Origin: Pseudomonas sp. Bc-h
GTDB taxonomy: Bacteria; Pseudomonadota; Gammaproteobacteria; Pseudomonadales; Pseudomonadaceae
Reading direction: 5' to 3'
Assembly: GCF_002080045.1 (NCBI RefSeq)
Contig: NZ_MUIN01000002.1
Span: forward strand, 249,251-313,250
Length of the DNA stretch: 64,000 nucleotides
The position numbers were made by a program, and so were the translations under genes. Positions 1 through 8,252 of this stretch are shown piece after piece. The notes beneath the pieces were generated by a model. That model was not told the DNA's origin, searched no databases, and was given only the letters and a program-made list of their open reading frames with translations. The stretch's first letter is position 1; every line of letters starts with the position of its first letter.

Positions 1-85
1 ATCGGTCATGAGGCGTGTTTGAACATGCTGGTGATGGGCAATTTGCGGCGCAAGGAATTGCACACTCATGAGCCGATCAGAGGAA

Positions 86-478
86 CTATCGCTGCACAGC
101 GACGCATTTGATCTCCACGAGAAGTCCAGGGCGAGCCAGCTCACTGACACCTATGCAAGTCCATGCACAGATTCCCCTGGGAAAGATTTCATCCTTCACG
201 CGTCTGAAAATGGGCATATGGCAATGCATATCGACGTGATAAGTGGTCATTTCGACAACATCTGCAAAATCGCAGCCACCGGCTTCCAGTACGAGTCGCA
301 GATTCTCCCATGCCGCTAGAAACTGCTGCTCTGGATCTGCGATAACTAATAATTCCGGCGTCCGGCCTACTTGGCCAGCGCAGTAAAGCGTTTTTCCTAC
401 TTTGACAGCCGGCGCATAACCAGCTTGGTCGTAAAGCAATTTCATGCCATCTGGAACAATCATCTGACGATCAGTCAT
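86..478 (-). CDS. RidA/YjgF/UK114 family protein
   Basis: This is a 130-residue protein of the RidA (YjgF/UK114) family. Classical members hydrolyse reactive enamine and imine intermediates released by PLP enzymes. The central block around 'LYCAGQVG' and the C-terminal 'LVEIKCVAV' strand fit the family fold, and the length is normal. I start at ATG 478. The frame opens upstream only at TTG 511 and would add an atypical tail. Where deaminating RidA proteins carry the substrate-binding Arg (usually P-A-R-S/T) this protein reads 'CAWTC', so a Trp seems to replace it. It may therefore belong to a Rid subgroup without imine hydrolase activity; that point rests on an alignment done by eye. No partner gene is visible. 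Confidence 0.85.
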   Translation of the reverse strand: MTDRQMIVPDGMKLLYDQAGYAPAVKVGKTLYCAGQVGRTPELLVIADPEQQFLAAWENLRLVLEAGGCDFADVVEMTTYHVDMHCHMPIFRRVKDEIFPRGICAWTCIGVSELARPGLLVEIKCVAVQR

Positions 479-581
479 GGTTGTACAGCCCAAGATATAA
501 AACGGGTTCAAAAACTAACCCAGGTGCCATTGCACACGGGTCAGTCCTCATTAATCAATTAAACACGGCAGACCTTTCCGC

Positions 582-839
582 TCAGTTTTCATTCAGGCAA
601 GCATTACCATTGGCCTCATAATGCAGACTGTGAGATTTACCCATCCGGTCAACGTAGCTCATGACGACCGGCCGAACGCCGCAAAAATCCAGATCTGGGC
701 TCATGGTCACCTCAGCGATATCAAGTTTTGTAGAGTAGGTATATTCTTGAACGTCCTGGGTGTGATCGTTGTCCGCAAACGCATTCACGGCCCAGGCGCT
801 CAAAGCAACGCATGTCAAAGCGATCAAATTAGACTTCAT
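582..839 (-). CDS. DUF2790 domain secreted small protein
   Basis: The 85-residue product has a clear Sec signal peptide (charged start, hydrophobic residues 4-19, cleavage expected after 'NAFA'). The mature part of about 62 residues has the DUF2790 pattern found almost only in Pseudomonas: a Tyr-rich stretch, an 'FCGVRPVVMSYVD' segment and a C-terminal Cys. Cys53 and Cys81 could form a disulfide in the periplasm. I start at ATG 839 (MKSNLIAL). An in-frame start 21 bases upstream would only lengthen the N-terminus before the signal peptide. The function of the family is unknown. It stands alone between the RidA-like gene and the racemase gene. Confidence 0.85.
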   Translation of the reverse strand: MKSNLIALTCVALSAWAVNAFADNDHTQDVQEYTYSTKLDIAEVTMSPDLDFCGVRPVVMSYVDRMGKSHSLHYEANGNACLNEN

Positions 840-1069
840 GTAAACTCCTTCACAAGGCATTATCTTTTGATGCCTGTATGACGAAGCTCCCCTAAACTTA
901 TTCCCCCGGCGCTGAAAGAATCTAGGGCATTACACACCACCCATTACTCTTCTACTGCTCAATGGCAGTGATTCCGGCTACCCCGAGATGGGTAGGTAGG
1001 CGCGGCGACTCATGACCTCTCTTTGAATCATGCCAGCATTGCCATTCTGCAATGTCTCTGCCTCGCAAA

Positions 1070-1762
1070 TCACTGACCCAAGGCAAAGGTCACTGCTGCC
1101 CGGGCATGCAGTTCGGTCGTATCGAACAAGGGCAATCTGCTGTGCTCAGGTTTGATTAGCAGGCCTATTTCGGTACACCCCAGAATAACGGCTTGCGCAC
1201 CTTGCGCGGCTAGAGACTCGATGACGTGCTGAAACGACAACCGAGACGTCTCGTTTATGACTCCCATGCACAATTCGTCGTATATGATGCGGTGAACGAC
1301 CCGGCGGTCATCGGCATCTGGCACCAAGACGTTCAAGCCCATCGTCTTCAACCGGTCCTTGAGGAAGTCCTGCTCCATGGTGAATGACGTACCCAGCAAA
1401 CCCACTGTTGTCACGCCTGCCTCCAAAGCAGCCTGTGCTGTGGGATCAGCGATGTGCAGAAATGGAATGCCGATCGCCTGCTGAATCTGCTCGGCGACCT
1501 TGTGCATCGTGTTGGTACACAAAACAACGCAATCCGCGCCGCCTGACTCGAGCCTGCCAGCGGCGTCCGCTAAAATAGCGCCAGCATCACACCAGCGCCC
1601 CAGGTGTTGCGCTTGCTCGATCGGACCGAAATCAACGCTGTACATCAGCAACTGAGCGGAGCGCAGCCGGCCCAGTCGGGTTCTAACTTGCTGGTTGATA
1701 AGCCGATAGTATTCGATACTGGATTCCCAGCTCATGCCACCGATAAGGCCAATAGTGCGCAT
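1070..1762 (-). CDS. Aspartate/glutamate racemase family protein
   Basis: This 230-residue protein belongs to the PLP-independent Asp/Glu/hydantoin racemase family (YgeA/RacX type). These enzymes interconvert L- and D-amino acids by a two-base mechanism with two cysteines. Both are present: Cys82 in 'VLCTNTMHK' and Cys196 in 'ILGCTEIGLL', each in its usual motif. The N-terminal 'IGLIGGMSWESS' is also characteristic. The substrate cannot be told from sequence; broad-specificity members are common. The gene is divergent from an AraC regulator 80 bp away, which may control it. Confidence 0.9.
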   Translation of the reverse strand: MRTIGLIGGMSWESSIEYYRLINQQVRTRLGRLRSAQLLMYSVDFGPIEQAQHLGRWCDAGAILADAAGRLESGGADCVVLCTNTMHKVAEQIQQAIGIPFLHIADPTAQAALEAGVTTVGLLGTSFTMEQDFLKDRLKTMGLNVLVPDADDRRVVHRIIYDELCMGVINETSRLSFQHVIESLAAQGAQAVILGCTEIGLLIKPEHSRLPLFDTTELHARAAVTFALGQ

Positions 1763-1842
1763 GCTGCCTCCCCAAAAATGAACGTATTAGTGTCGAAAAA
1801 GATTCACATTCTTCAAAAGACTTAGCTATCAGGAAATTTCAC

Positions 1843-2622
1843 ATGCTGAGTCGGGACATATTGGACGGTGCGGTCTGCATCCAACTCTTGCCGCGTGCAG
1901 CTTACAGTGCCCATGACCCTGCACAGTGGCATACATTGGGCGTCACTTTGGAGCGTCAGAAGGGAGTGCACGCCATCAATTCGGATCGCCGGGTCGATTT
2001 TGACACTTTCCCCGGCGTGCTCGCGCAAGCCCCCATCGGAGTCGACGTATTTTCCGAGTCCATGAGCGGTGGCGAATATCTGGTCCTGCGTATGGATCGA
2101 CACTTCGCCAATTGTCACCTGCCGATGCTGGACCATCGCATTCAATCAGCAGGCAATATCAGGGCTTTGCGCGTGGCGCAAAAGATACGCCGTGCGCTGA
2201 TTTCCCCGCAGGTCGATCACCTGTCTTTGGAACAGACCGCGATGTCTTTGGTCGAGCTGGCCAGGCCAGCTCACGATCGTCCACAACGCCTCAAGTGGAA
2301 TGCGCTTAAACCAGTGCTGGATCAAATCAGCGAGCTCTACCGGCAGCCTCTTACACTTGAGCAACTGGCCGCAACCTATGGCTGCAATGCGCTGCGTTTG
2401 CTGCGCGACTTTACTCGCGCAGTGGGCACTACGCCCCATGCCTATCTGATCGAAATCAGGCTGCAGGCTGCGAGGCATTTGATTGAAAAGACCGATCTTC
2501 CGTTGGCCATCATTGCCCTGGAGGTCGGCTTCGCCCACCAGTCCCACATGGGCAGCGCTTTTCGTCAGCATCTGGACATCACGCCGGGCGACTACCGCCG
2601 CAGATCAGGTTCGCCGGCCTGA
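1843..2622 (+). CDS. AraC family transcriptional regulator
   Basis: The 259-residue protein has an N-terminal cupin-like sensing region (residues 1 to about 140) and a C-terminal double helix-turn-helix of the AraC/XylS family. The latter contains 'PLTLEQLAATYGCNALRLL' and the second-helix signature 'ALEVGFAHQSHMGSAFRQH' followed by 'TPGDYR'. It is divergent from the Asp/Glu racemase gene with an 80-bp shared promoter region, so control of the racemase is the simplest inference. Its ligand is unknown. Confidence 0.9.
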   Translation: MLSRDILDGAVCIQLLPRAAYSAHDPAQWHTLGVTLERQKGVHAINSDRRVDFDTFPGVLAQAPIGVDVFSESMSGGEYLVLRMDRHFANCHLPMLDHRIQSAGNIRALRVAQKIRRALISPQVDHLSLEQTAMSLVELARPAHDRPQRLKWNALKPVLDQISELYRQPLTLEQLAATYGCNALRLLRDFTRAVGTTPHAYLIEIRLQAARHLIEKTDLPLAIIALEVGFAHQSHMGSAFRQHLDITPGDYRRRSGSPA

Positions 2623-2673
2623 TGATATGAACACAGGCCGGTTCAATCAGCGGATCTGCGACCTTAGGACTGC

Positions 2674-3348
2674 TTAAGCCGATTGTTCATGTGCTTCATC
2701 AATGAATCTAAGGATGCTGACTCCGCCGCGAAGTATGTCTTCTGCAATAGCCTTACGGGCCTTCGCCGGCTTTCTTTCACGTAGAGCGGCGATCAAAACC
2801 AAATGCTCATCCGCTCCGACGTAGGAATTATGGCCAAAGGTATAGAACAGATTGAGAATCGGCCCCATGGATACCCACAAGCTTTCAATTTGGGCAGTGA
2901 GCATGTCCATTCCCGAAAGCCTGTAGAGCGTAAAGTGAAACTCGCGGTTGTACTGCATGGCCTCCATGGCTTCGTTCTTTCGATCAGCCGCCTCGAACAG
3001 ATTGTGCAGTTCCAGAAGCCTGACCAAGTCGGCGTCGGTCACATGATGGGTCGCCATTTCGGCGGCCAGCCCTTCCAGCGCAATGCGGATGGTACGAACC
3101 TCCAGATAACGCGCCCGGGTCAATGCCGGCACGGTTGCAAACCGGCCAGAACGAAGTTCCAGACCGCGTTCGCTGACCAGCCGGAGACAGGCTTCCCGCA
3201 CAGGCGTGACACTGGTCCCCAGTCGCTCCGCCAAGTCCTGCATGACCAACCGCTCCCCCGGTTTGAAGTTTCCAGCGATCAGTCCTTCACGAATCGAAAA
3301 ATACGCCCGAGCCGAAAGGTTGCCTTGCTCCAAGGGTTGAATCTGCAC
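2674..3348 (-). CDS. GntR family regulator, FCD (FadR) subfamily
   Basis: The 224-residue protein has an N-terminal winged helix (residues about 10-75: 'IREGLIAGNFKPGERLVMQ', then 'LAERLGTSVTPVREACLRL') and a helical FCD effector domain from about residue 85 ('EMATHHVTDADLVRLLELHN' into 'EFHFTLYRLSGM'). FCD regulators usually repress catabolic operons and are released by a pathway metabolite. The gene lies at the downstream end of the aminotransferase/transketolase operon on the same strand. An AT-rich operator-like sequence upstream at 3415-3438 resembles sequences in the promoter of that operon, which suggests autoregulation and local control. Confidence 0.9.
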   Translation of the reverse strand: MQIQPLEQGNLSARAYFSIREGLIAGNFKPGERLVMQDLAERLGTSVTPVREACLRLVSERGLELRSGRFATVPALTRARYLEVRTIRIALEGLAAEMATHHVTDADLVRLLELHNLFEAADRKNEAMEAMQYNREFHFTLYRLSGMDMLTAQIESLWVSMGPILNLFYTFGHNSYVGADEHLVLIAALRERKPAKARKAIAEDILRGGVSILRFIDEAHEQSA

Positions 3349-3414
3349 AGTTAGCTCCTGATGGTTTCGGTCCCGGATGGCGGCACAACGGCTTGCTCAC
3401 CCATACGCGATAAG

Positions 3415-3438
3415 GTGCCACTTATAACATATAGGCAC
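3415..3438. promoter_or_regulatory. Putative GntR operator upstream of the FCD regulator
   Basis: The site reads CACTTATAAC followed by ATATA, inside a GTGCC/GGCAC inverted repeat (3415-3419 and 3434-3438). CACTTATAAC recurs on the minus strand at 6826-6835 in the divergent promoter of the aminotransferase operons. It sits 67 bp before the GntR start codon. The role is inferred from repetition and position. Confidence 0.45.
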
Positions 3439-3509
3439 TGAGGTGCCGATGGTTACGCAGCGCCGAAGTCGGCTGCAATTCCATCTTCGGCGCATCGCGA
3501 CATGAGCGG

Positions 3510-4793
3510 CTAGACCAGGGTTTTCAAGACGTCCTCTATCACTCCAAGGGACTCATCAAGTATCTCCCGGGTGTGTGCCGTCGATAGGTACAGGCGCTTG
3601 AGTTGCATCGGCTGGAAGATGTGACGCTTCTCGATCAGAAGCTGACGAAACGCCACATCCCGCGAGTCATCATTGCGCAACAGATCGGTGTATTGGCGGT
3701 ACGGCCCTTCGAAGAAATACAGCAACCACGCCGACCCATAACCGGCGCTTTGTGCTGGAATGCCCAAGCGCTGCACGATGGTGTTCAGCTGTGCGCGCAT
3801 GTAGTCGCCCAACTCGAACAGCTTCTCGTACGTACCGGGGCGCGCCAGTTCTTCGAGGGTGGCCTGCACCGCCGCCAAGGTCGAAGGCGTGCCATTGCAG
3901 GTGCCGCCCATGAAGACGCCCTTGGGACCGGTCAAACCGATCAAGTGCATCAACTCACGTTTCCCGGCAATGAACCCCACGGGATAGCCGGACGAGGCAG
4001 CCTTGCCGAACGTGGCCAAATCCGGCGTCACGCCGACGATCGACTGATAGCCGCCCAGCGCGTGTCTGAAACCGGTGATCACCTCATCGAAGATCAGCAC
4101 CACGCCATGGTCGCGTGTCAGGCTACGCAGGTCTTTAAGAAAAGCGTCCGTCGCCGCCACCGCCCCCATGTTATGCGCGATAGGTTCGACGATTATGGCC
4201 GCCACGTCCCCCGGATGAGCCTTGAGGTACTGCTCGACTGCATCGGCATCGTTGTAAGGGAGGACGGCGGTGTATTCGGCAGCCGCGTGGAGAATACCGT
4301 CGGACATCGGATCGAACTGGCCGATCCTCTCTCTGGCGGTCTGACCGTTCATGGCGACGTAATCGTGCCAGCCGTGGTATCCGCCTTGAAACTTGAGGAT
4401 CCGTTTGCGACCCGTGGCCGCACGCGCAAGGCGCAGCGCGTGATAGGTCGCCTCCGAGCCGCTGTTGCAGAACGCAATCTGCTCGGCGCAAGGAATGTAA
4501 CCGACCAGCGCCTCGGCCACTTCGACTTCCAAGTCAGTAATGCCCGCCCCCATCAAGTCCATGCGCTGCGCCACTTCGAAGACCCGATCACGGATTGCCG
4601 GATGCCCGTGGCCCAAAACATGGGCGCCAAATCCACAGTGAAAATCCGTGTGGCGATGACCGTCGGCGTCGAAGAGATACGCCCCTTCTGCGCGCACGAA
4701 TGCATAGGGTTGTCCAAGCTTGCGGCTGGGGCTCAGATGACCGCCCGGCAGGACTTTTTCGGCACGGGCATACCACGCTTGATTAGCCGACAT
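3510..4793 (-). CDS. Class III aminotransferase (glutamate-1-semialdehyde aminomutase-like)
   Basis: This is a 427-residue PLP fold-type I enzyme of the glutamate-1-semialdehyde aminomutase group. The motif 'FCNSGSEATYHALRLARA' binds the PLP phosphate, Asp236 in 'LIFDEVITGFR' contacts the pyridine nitrogen, and Lys264 in 'TFGKAASSGYPVG' is the Schiff-base lysine. True HemL sits elsewhere and serves haem synthesis. Here the gene is the third of an operon with split transketolase subunits, so a catabolic amino-ketone or amino-sugar substrate is likelier. ATG 4793 is chosen because it overlaps the upstream transketolase stop by 11 bp; the longer frame has no family-like N-terminus. The exact substrate is unknown. 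Confidence 0.85.
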   Translation of the reverse strand: MSANQAWYARAEKVLPGGHLSPSRKLGQPYAFVRAEGAYLFDADGHRHTDFHCGFGAHVLGHGHPAIRDRVFEVAQRMDLMGAGITDLEVEVAEALVGYIPCAEQIAFCNSGSEATYHALRLARAATGRKRILKFQGGYHGWHDYVAMNGQTARERIGQFDPMSDGILHAAAEYTAVLPYNDADAVEQYLKAHPGDVAAIIVEPIAHNMGAVAATDAFLKDLRSLTRDHGVVLIFDEVITGFRHALGGYQSIVGVTPDLATFGKAASSGYPVGFIAGKRELMHLIGLTGPKGVFMGGTCNGTPSTLAAVQATLEELARPGTYEKLFELGDYMRAQLNTIVQRLGIPAQSAGYGSAWLLYFFEGPYRQYTDLLRNDDSRDVAFRQLLIEKRHIFQPMQLKRLYLSTAHTREILDESLGVIEDVLKTLV

Positions 4794-5793
4794 GGCGCTG
4801 CTCCTTGCCTGGAATGTTGGCCAACGCTTCGCGGGTGACCGCTTCGATCCCCGCCGCGTCCAGCCGGTAATGCTTGTAGAGATGCGTAGGCGGGGCGATG
4901 AGGCTGTACTCGTCATGGATGCCATGGCGAACCAATCGAACGCCGGCGCCCTCATCGGCCAGCACTTCGGCCACGGCCCCCCCAAGGCCGCCGAGGACGT
5001 TGTGTTCTTCGACGGTGATCAGCAGGTTGGTTCCGGCGGCAGCGTTCAGGATCGCCTCGCGGTCGATGGGTTTGAGGGTGTGCATGTCAACCACGCCGAC
5101 CGCAAGACCGCTTTCGGTCAGTGCTTTGGCGGCTTCCAGAGTCGGATGCAGCATGCTGCCCGTGGCGATCAGGGTCACATCACGGCCCACGGCATGCACG
5201 ATGGCCTTGCCAAATTCGAAGGTGACGTCATCCGAGTAAACAGCCGGTTCCTGCCCACGCCCGATGCGGAAATAAATCGGCTGCGGATGGTGAATCGAGG
5301 CACGAATGGCGGCCGCCAGTTGTGGACCGTCTGCCGGAGCAACCACCGTGAGATCGGCGATGCTGCGCATGATCGCGATGTCTTCCGTGGCGTGGTGCGA
5401 GGTGCCATAAAAGCCGAGGCTGATGCCGGTGTGGTGGCCGATCAGGCGTACCGGCAAGGCCGAATAAGCCACGTCCATACGGATCTGCTCACAGCACAAC
5501 AACGCGAGAAATGATGCGAAAGTGGCCACGAACGGTATGGTCCCGGTGGTGGCGATGCCGGCCGCAGCACTGACCATGTTCTGCTCGGCGATGCCGAACT
5601 GAATGAACAGATCCGGGTGCCTTTCGGCAAAGCGGTTCAGGCCGTTGGAATACTGCAAGTCGGCTGTGCCGACGGCGATGGGATGGCCGTCGGCGACCAG
5701 ATCCAGCAATCCTTCCGAGAGGTAATCCAGCCCGGGGTTGATTGCGTTCAGTTGGCGGTACTGCCAGCTTTTCGGGTTGACTGGCGCACTCAT
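4783..5793 (-). CDS. Transketolase, C-terminal subunit (split enzyme)
   Basis: This 336-residue protein corresponds to the pyrimidine-binding and C-terminal domains of transketolase. 'FIQFGIAEQNMVSAAAG' carries the Glu that activates thiamine diphosphate, and the C-terminal domain ends with the usual 'VTVEEHNVLGGLGGAVAEVL' region. It needs the N-terminal partner encoded just upstream; the two genes overlap by 4 bp (ATGA). Together they would move a two-carbon ketol unit or cleave a ketose. Split transketolases in accessory loci usually serve dedicated sugar or sugar-analogue pathways rather than the pentose phosphate cycle. Confidence 0.9.
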   Translation of the reverse strand: MSAPVNPKSWQYRQLNAINPGLDYLSEGLLDLVADGHPIAVGTADLQYSNGLNRFAERHPDLFIQFGIAEQNMVSAAAGIATTGTIPFVATFASFLALLCCEQIRMDVAYSALPVRLIGHHTGISLGFYGTSHHATEDIAIMRSIADLTVVAPADGPQLAAAIRASIHHPQPIYFRIGRGQEPAVYSDDVTFEFGKAIVHAVGRDVTLIATGSMLHPTLEAAKALTESGLAVGVVDMHTLKPIDREAILNAAAGTNLLITVEEHNVLGGLGGAVAEVLADEGAGVRLVRHGIHDEYSLIAPPTHLYKHYRLDAAGIEAVTREALANIPGKEQRHVG

Positions 5794-6674
5794 TGAACAC
5801 CTCCATTGGCTTTGATTTCTTCGATGGCGAGCAACTCGTCTTCCGGCGCAAGCCAGCCCAGATGCCAGCCGGGTTCGGTTTCCATGTACTCCACACCTTT
5901 GCCCTTGGCGGTCAGGGCGATCACGCAGACCGGCCGTTCCCGCGCAGGCTCCGCCTTCAACTCCCGGAACAACATCGCCACGGCGGCCACGTCATGGCCG
6001 TCCACTTCCCGGACGTCCCAACCGAAGGCCCGCCACTTGTCCGCCAGCGGTTCGATACCCACCACATCATCGACCTTGCCGTCGAGCTGGTAACCGTTGC
6101 GATCGACGATGGCGATCAGGTTGCCGGTCTTGTGATGCGCTGCCGCCAATGCCGCTTCCCAGACCTGCCCTTCTTGCATCTCGCCATCGCCCAGCAGCAC
6201 GTAGACATCGAAGGCATTACCCCGCAAACGTCCGCCCAGCGCCATGCCCAGGCCGCCTGACAAGGCGTGACCGATGGACCCCGAACTGAAATCCACTCCC
6301 GGCACCTTGCGCATGTCCGGGTGATCGCCCAGTGGGCTGCCCAGACGTGTGTAGTCATCCAGCCAGGCCTTGTCGAAGAAATCCCAGTCGGCCAACAGCG
6401 GGTAGAGGCCGACGGCAGCGTGGCCCTTGCCCATCAGAAAACGGTCGCGTCTCGGCCACTTCGGCTCGCCGCGTTTGAGGCGCATGGCGTCGTAGTACAG
6501 CGCGGAAAAGATCTCCGCGCAGGAAAACACCGAGGTGTAGTGGCCGACTTTGGCGATGGAAATCAGCCGCACCGTCTCAAGGCGCACGAACAGTGCGCGC
6601 TCTTTCAGACGAGCGATTTGCTCGGGCGTCAACGGCGTTACGGGATCACGAACCGCGAGATTTGCAGCGGGCAT
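5790..6674 (-). CDS. Transketolase, N-terminal subunit (split enzyme)
   Basis: This 294-residue protein is the pyrophosphate-binding domain of transketolase. The thiamine diphosphate/metal motif is complete ('LLGDGEMQEGQVWEAAL' through 'IAIVDRNGYQLDG'), and the substrate or cofactor His is in 'GKGHAAVGLYPLL'. It is the first gene of a minus-strand operon (transketolase N, transketolase C, aminotransferase). It is transcribed from the 187-bp region shared with the divergent aminotransferase/ABC operon, which holds two operator-like sequences. Confidence 0.9.
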   Translation of the reverse strand: MPAANLAVRDPVTPLTPEQIARLKERALFVRLETVRLISIAKVGHYTSVFSCAEIFSALYYDAMRLKRGEPKWPRRDRFLMGKGHAAVGLYPLLADWDFFDKAWLDDYTRLGSPLGDHPDMRKVPGVDFSSGSIGHALSGGLGMALGGRLRGNAFDVYVLLGDGEMQEGQVWEAALAAAHHKTGNLIAIVDRNGYQLDGKVDDVVGIEPLADKWRAFGWDVREVDGHDVAAVAMLFRELKAEPARERPVCVIALTAKGKGVEYMETEPGWHLGWLAPEDELLAIEEIKANGGVQ

Positions 6675-6720
6675 GAGGGCACTCCTGAGTGGGTTGATCG
6701 AGGCCTGACGCGGCCTTCTT

Positions 6721-6740
6721 CTTACAACTTATAAGTTATA
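6721..6740. promoter_or_regulatory. Palindromic operator AACTTATAAGTT
   Basis: AACTTATAAGTT (6726-6737) is a perfect 12-bp palindrome located 52 bp before the transketolase N start. It shares the ACTTATA core with the sequences at 3419-3433 and 6821-6835, so it is a likely site for the FCD-type GntR regulator of this locus. Confidence 0.5.
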
Positions 6741-6818
6741 TTTTGTAGAATCAACCACCGAGGGACGTTTTTATTTTTTCGCGGCCAGGGCTTGCATGGC
6801 ATCAGATTCGGTGCCAAT

Positions 6819-6836
6819 CATATAAGTTATAAGTGA
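6819..6836. promoter_or_regulatory. Second GntR operator-like site in the divergent promoter
   Basis: On the minus strand this reads CACTTATAAC then TTATAT, nearly the same as the sequence upstream of the GntR gene. It lies 25 bp before the start of the plus-strand aminotransferase, where bound protein would block transcription. This is inference from repetition. Confidence 0.45.
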
Positions 6837-6860
6837 TCAGCAACGCTCAACGAGGCTTTC

Positions 6861-8252
6861 ATGATGCAGGAAACGACCCTTCCCCTAACCGAACTGGCCC
6901 GCACGGACGTGCGCTTCCATCTGCATTCGCAGACCAATCTGCGGGCGCATCAACAACACGGCCCGCTGGTGATCGAGCGAGGGTCAGGGATTTACGTGAC
7001 TGACGAACACGGCCGCGATTACATCGAAGGGATGTCGGGGCTGTGGTGCGCAGGGCTTGGATTTTCCAATCCTCGGCTGGTGCAGGCGGCGCAACGCCAG
7101 ATGGCCGTGCTGCCCTACTACCACACGTTCAACCACCGGGTGCCGAACGTGGTTGCACAATTGGCCGAACGCATCGCCAGCCTCGTACCGTTCGAACAAC
7201 CGAAGATTTTCTTTGCCTGCTCAGGCTCGGAAGCCAACGATTCCATGATCAAGCTCGCCTGGGCGTACCATCGGGCTCGCGGCAATGGCAGCAAGCGCAA
7301 GGTCATTGCTCATCAGAAAGGCTTCCATGGTTCGACGGTGATGGGCGCCAGCCTGTCGGGGTTGCCGAACATGCACGCGGCCTTCGGCTTGCCGCTGGAA
7401 AACAGCGTCCTGCACGTGCAGTGCCCGCACTTCTACCGCTACGGCACTGAGGGCGAAAGCGAGGCGCAGTTCACCGAGCGCCTGTTGCGGGAACTGGAGC
7501 GACGCATCGAAACGGAAGGCGCCGACACCATCGCCGCGTTCATCTCGGAACCGGTGATGGGTGCCGGTGGCGTAATTGTCCCTCCTGCGGGCTACTTCGC
7601 AGGCGTTCAGGCGCTGCTGAAGAAGCACGACATTCTGTTCCTGGCCGATGAAATCATCTGCGGATTTGGCCGCACCGGTCGCTGGTTCGGTCATCAGACC
7701 CTGGGCTTTGCGCCGGACATGATGGCGTGCGCCAAGAGCCTGTCATCGGGTTATCAACCCATCTCGTGCGTGGTGGTCGCGGGGAATGTCTATCAGGCCA
7801 TTGAAGAGCAGAGCCAGCAATTGGGTGGTTTCGGCCACGGCTTTACCTACTCGGGCCATCCGGTGGCGGCCGCAGTAGCGCTGGAAACCCTGACCATCTA
7901 CCAGGAAATGCATTTGCCTGAGCGCACCGAGGAGCTGGGCCGCCTGCTGCATCAGCAGCTGGAACCGCTGCTGGCACACCCGCTAATCGGCGAGCTGCGC
8001 GGCATCGGCCTGGTGGCCGGGCTGGAACTGGTCGCGGACAAAACGACCCGTGCGTCCTTTCCAGCGCACATCGGCATCGGCGCCCAAGTCGAGCGGGCGG
8101 CCCGGGAACAAGGCATGATCGTACGCAACATGGGGGACTCCATCGCCCTCGCGCCGCCCTTCATCATTACCGCCGAAGAGATCGCCGAACTGGTCGCCCG
8201 CCTGACGCGCGCGCTGGATGTCGTCGCTCTGGCCAACGGGTTCTCACTGTGA
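6861..8252 (+). CDS. Class III (omega) aminotransferase
   Basis: This 463-residue PLP enzyme resembles the large class III transaminases that act on amines, beta-alanine, putrescine or taurine. 'FACSGSEANDSMIKLAW' binds PLP phosphate, Asp263 is in 'LFLADEIICGFGRTGRW', and the PLP lysine is Lys292 in 'MACAKSLSSGYQP'. It is translationally coupled to the ABC ATPase gene (TGATG overlap), so it probably acts on the imported substrate, converting a terminal amine to an aldehyde. The amino acceptor is likely pyruvate or 2-oxoglutarate. ATG 6861 or 6864 could be the start. Confidence 0.88.
   Translation: MMQETTLPLTELARTDVRFHLHSQTNLRAHQQHGPLVIERGSGIYVTDEHGRDYIEGMSGLWCAGLGFSNPRLVQAAQRQMAVLPYYHTFNHRVPNVVAQLAERIASLVPFEQPKIFFACSGSEANDSMIKLAWAYHRARGNGSKRKVIAHQKGFHGSTVMGASLSGLPNMHAAFGLPLENSVLHVQCPHFYRYGTEGESEAQFTERLLRELERRIETEGADTIAAFISEPVMGAGGVIVPPAGYFAGVQALLKKHDILFLADEIICGFGRTGRWFGHQTLGFAPDMMACAKSLSSGYQPISCVVVAGNVYQAIEEQSQQLGGFGHGFTYSGHPVAAAVALETLTIYQEMHLPERTEELGRLLHQQLEPLLAHPLIGELRGIGLVAGLELVADKTTRASFPAHIGIGAQVERAAREQGMIVRNMGDSIALAPPFIITAEEIAELVARLTRALDVVALANGFSL

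Noticed and set aside
1..111. Plus-strand open frame running in from the window edge
   Set aside because: Only about 36 codons, no recognisable motif, and it would overlap the end of the RidA-like gene on the other strand.
3510..4793. True haem-pathway hemL
   Set aside because: The gene is in an operon with transketolase subunits and a catabolic regulator; the similarity is to the family, and nothing ties it to tetrapyrrole synthesis.
3603..4838. 411-codon plus-strand frame
   Set aside because: Antisense to the well-supported aminotransferase gene; His/Arg/Gln-rich shadow composition typical of GC-rich genomes.
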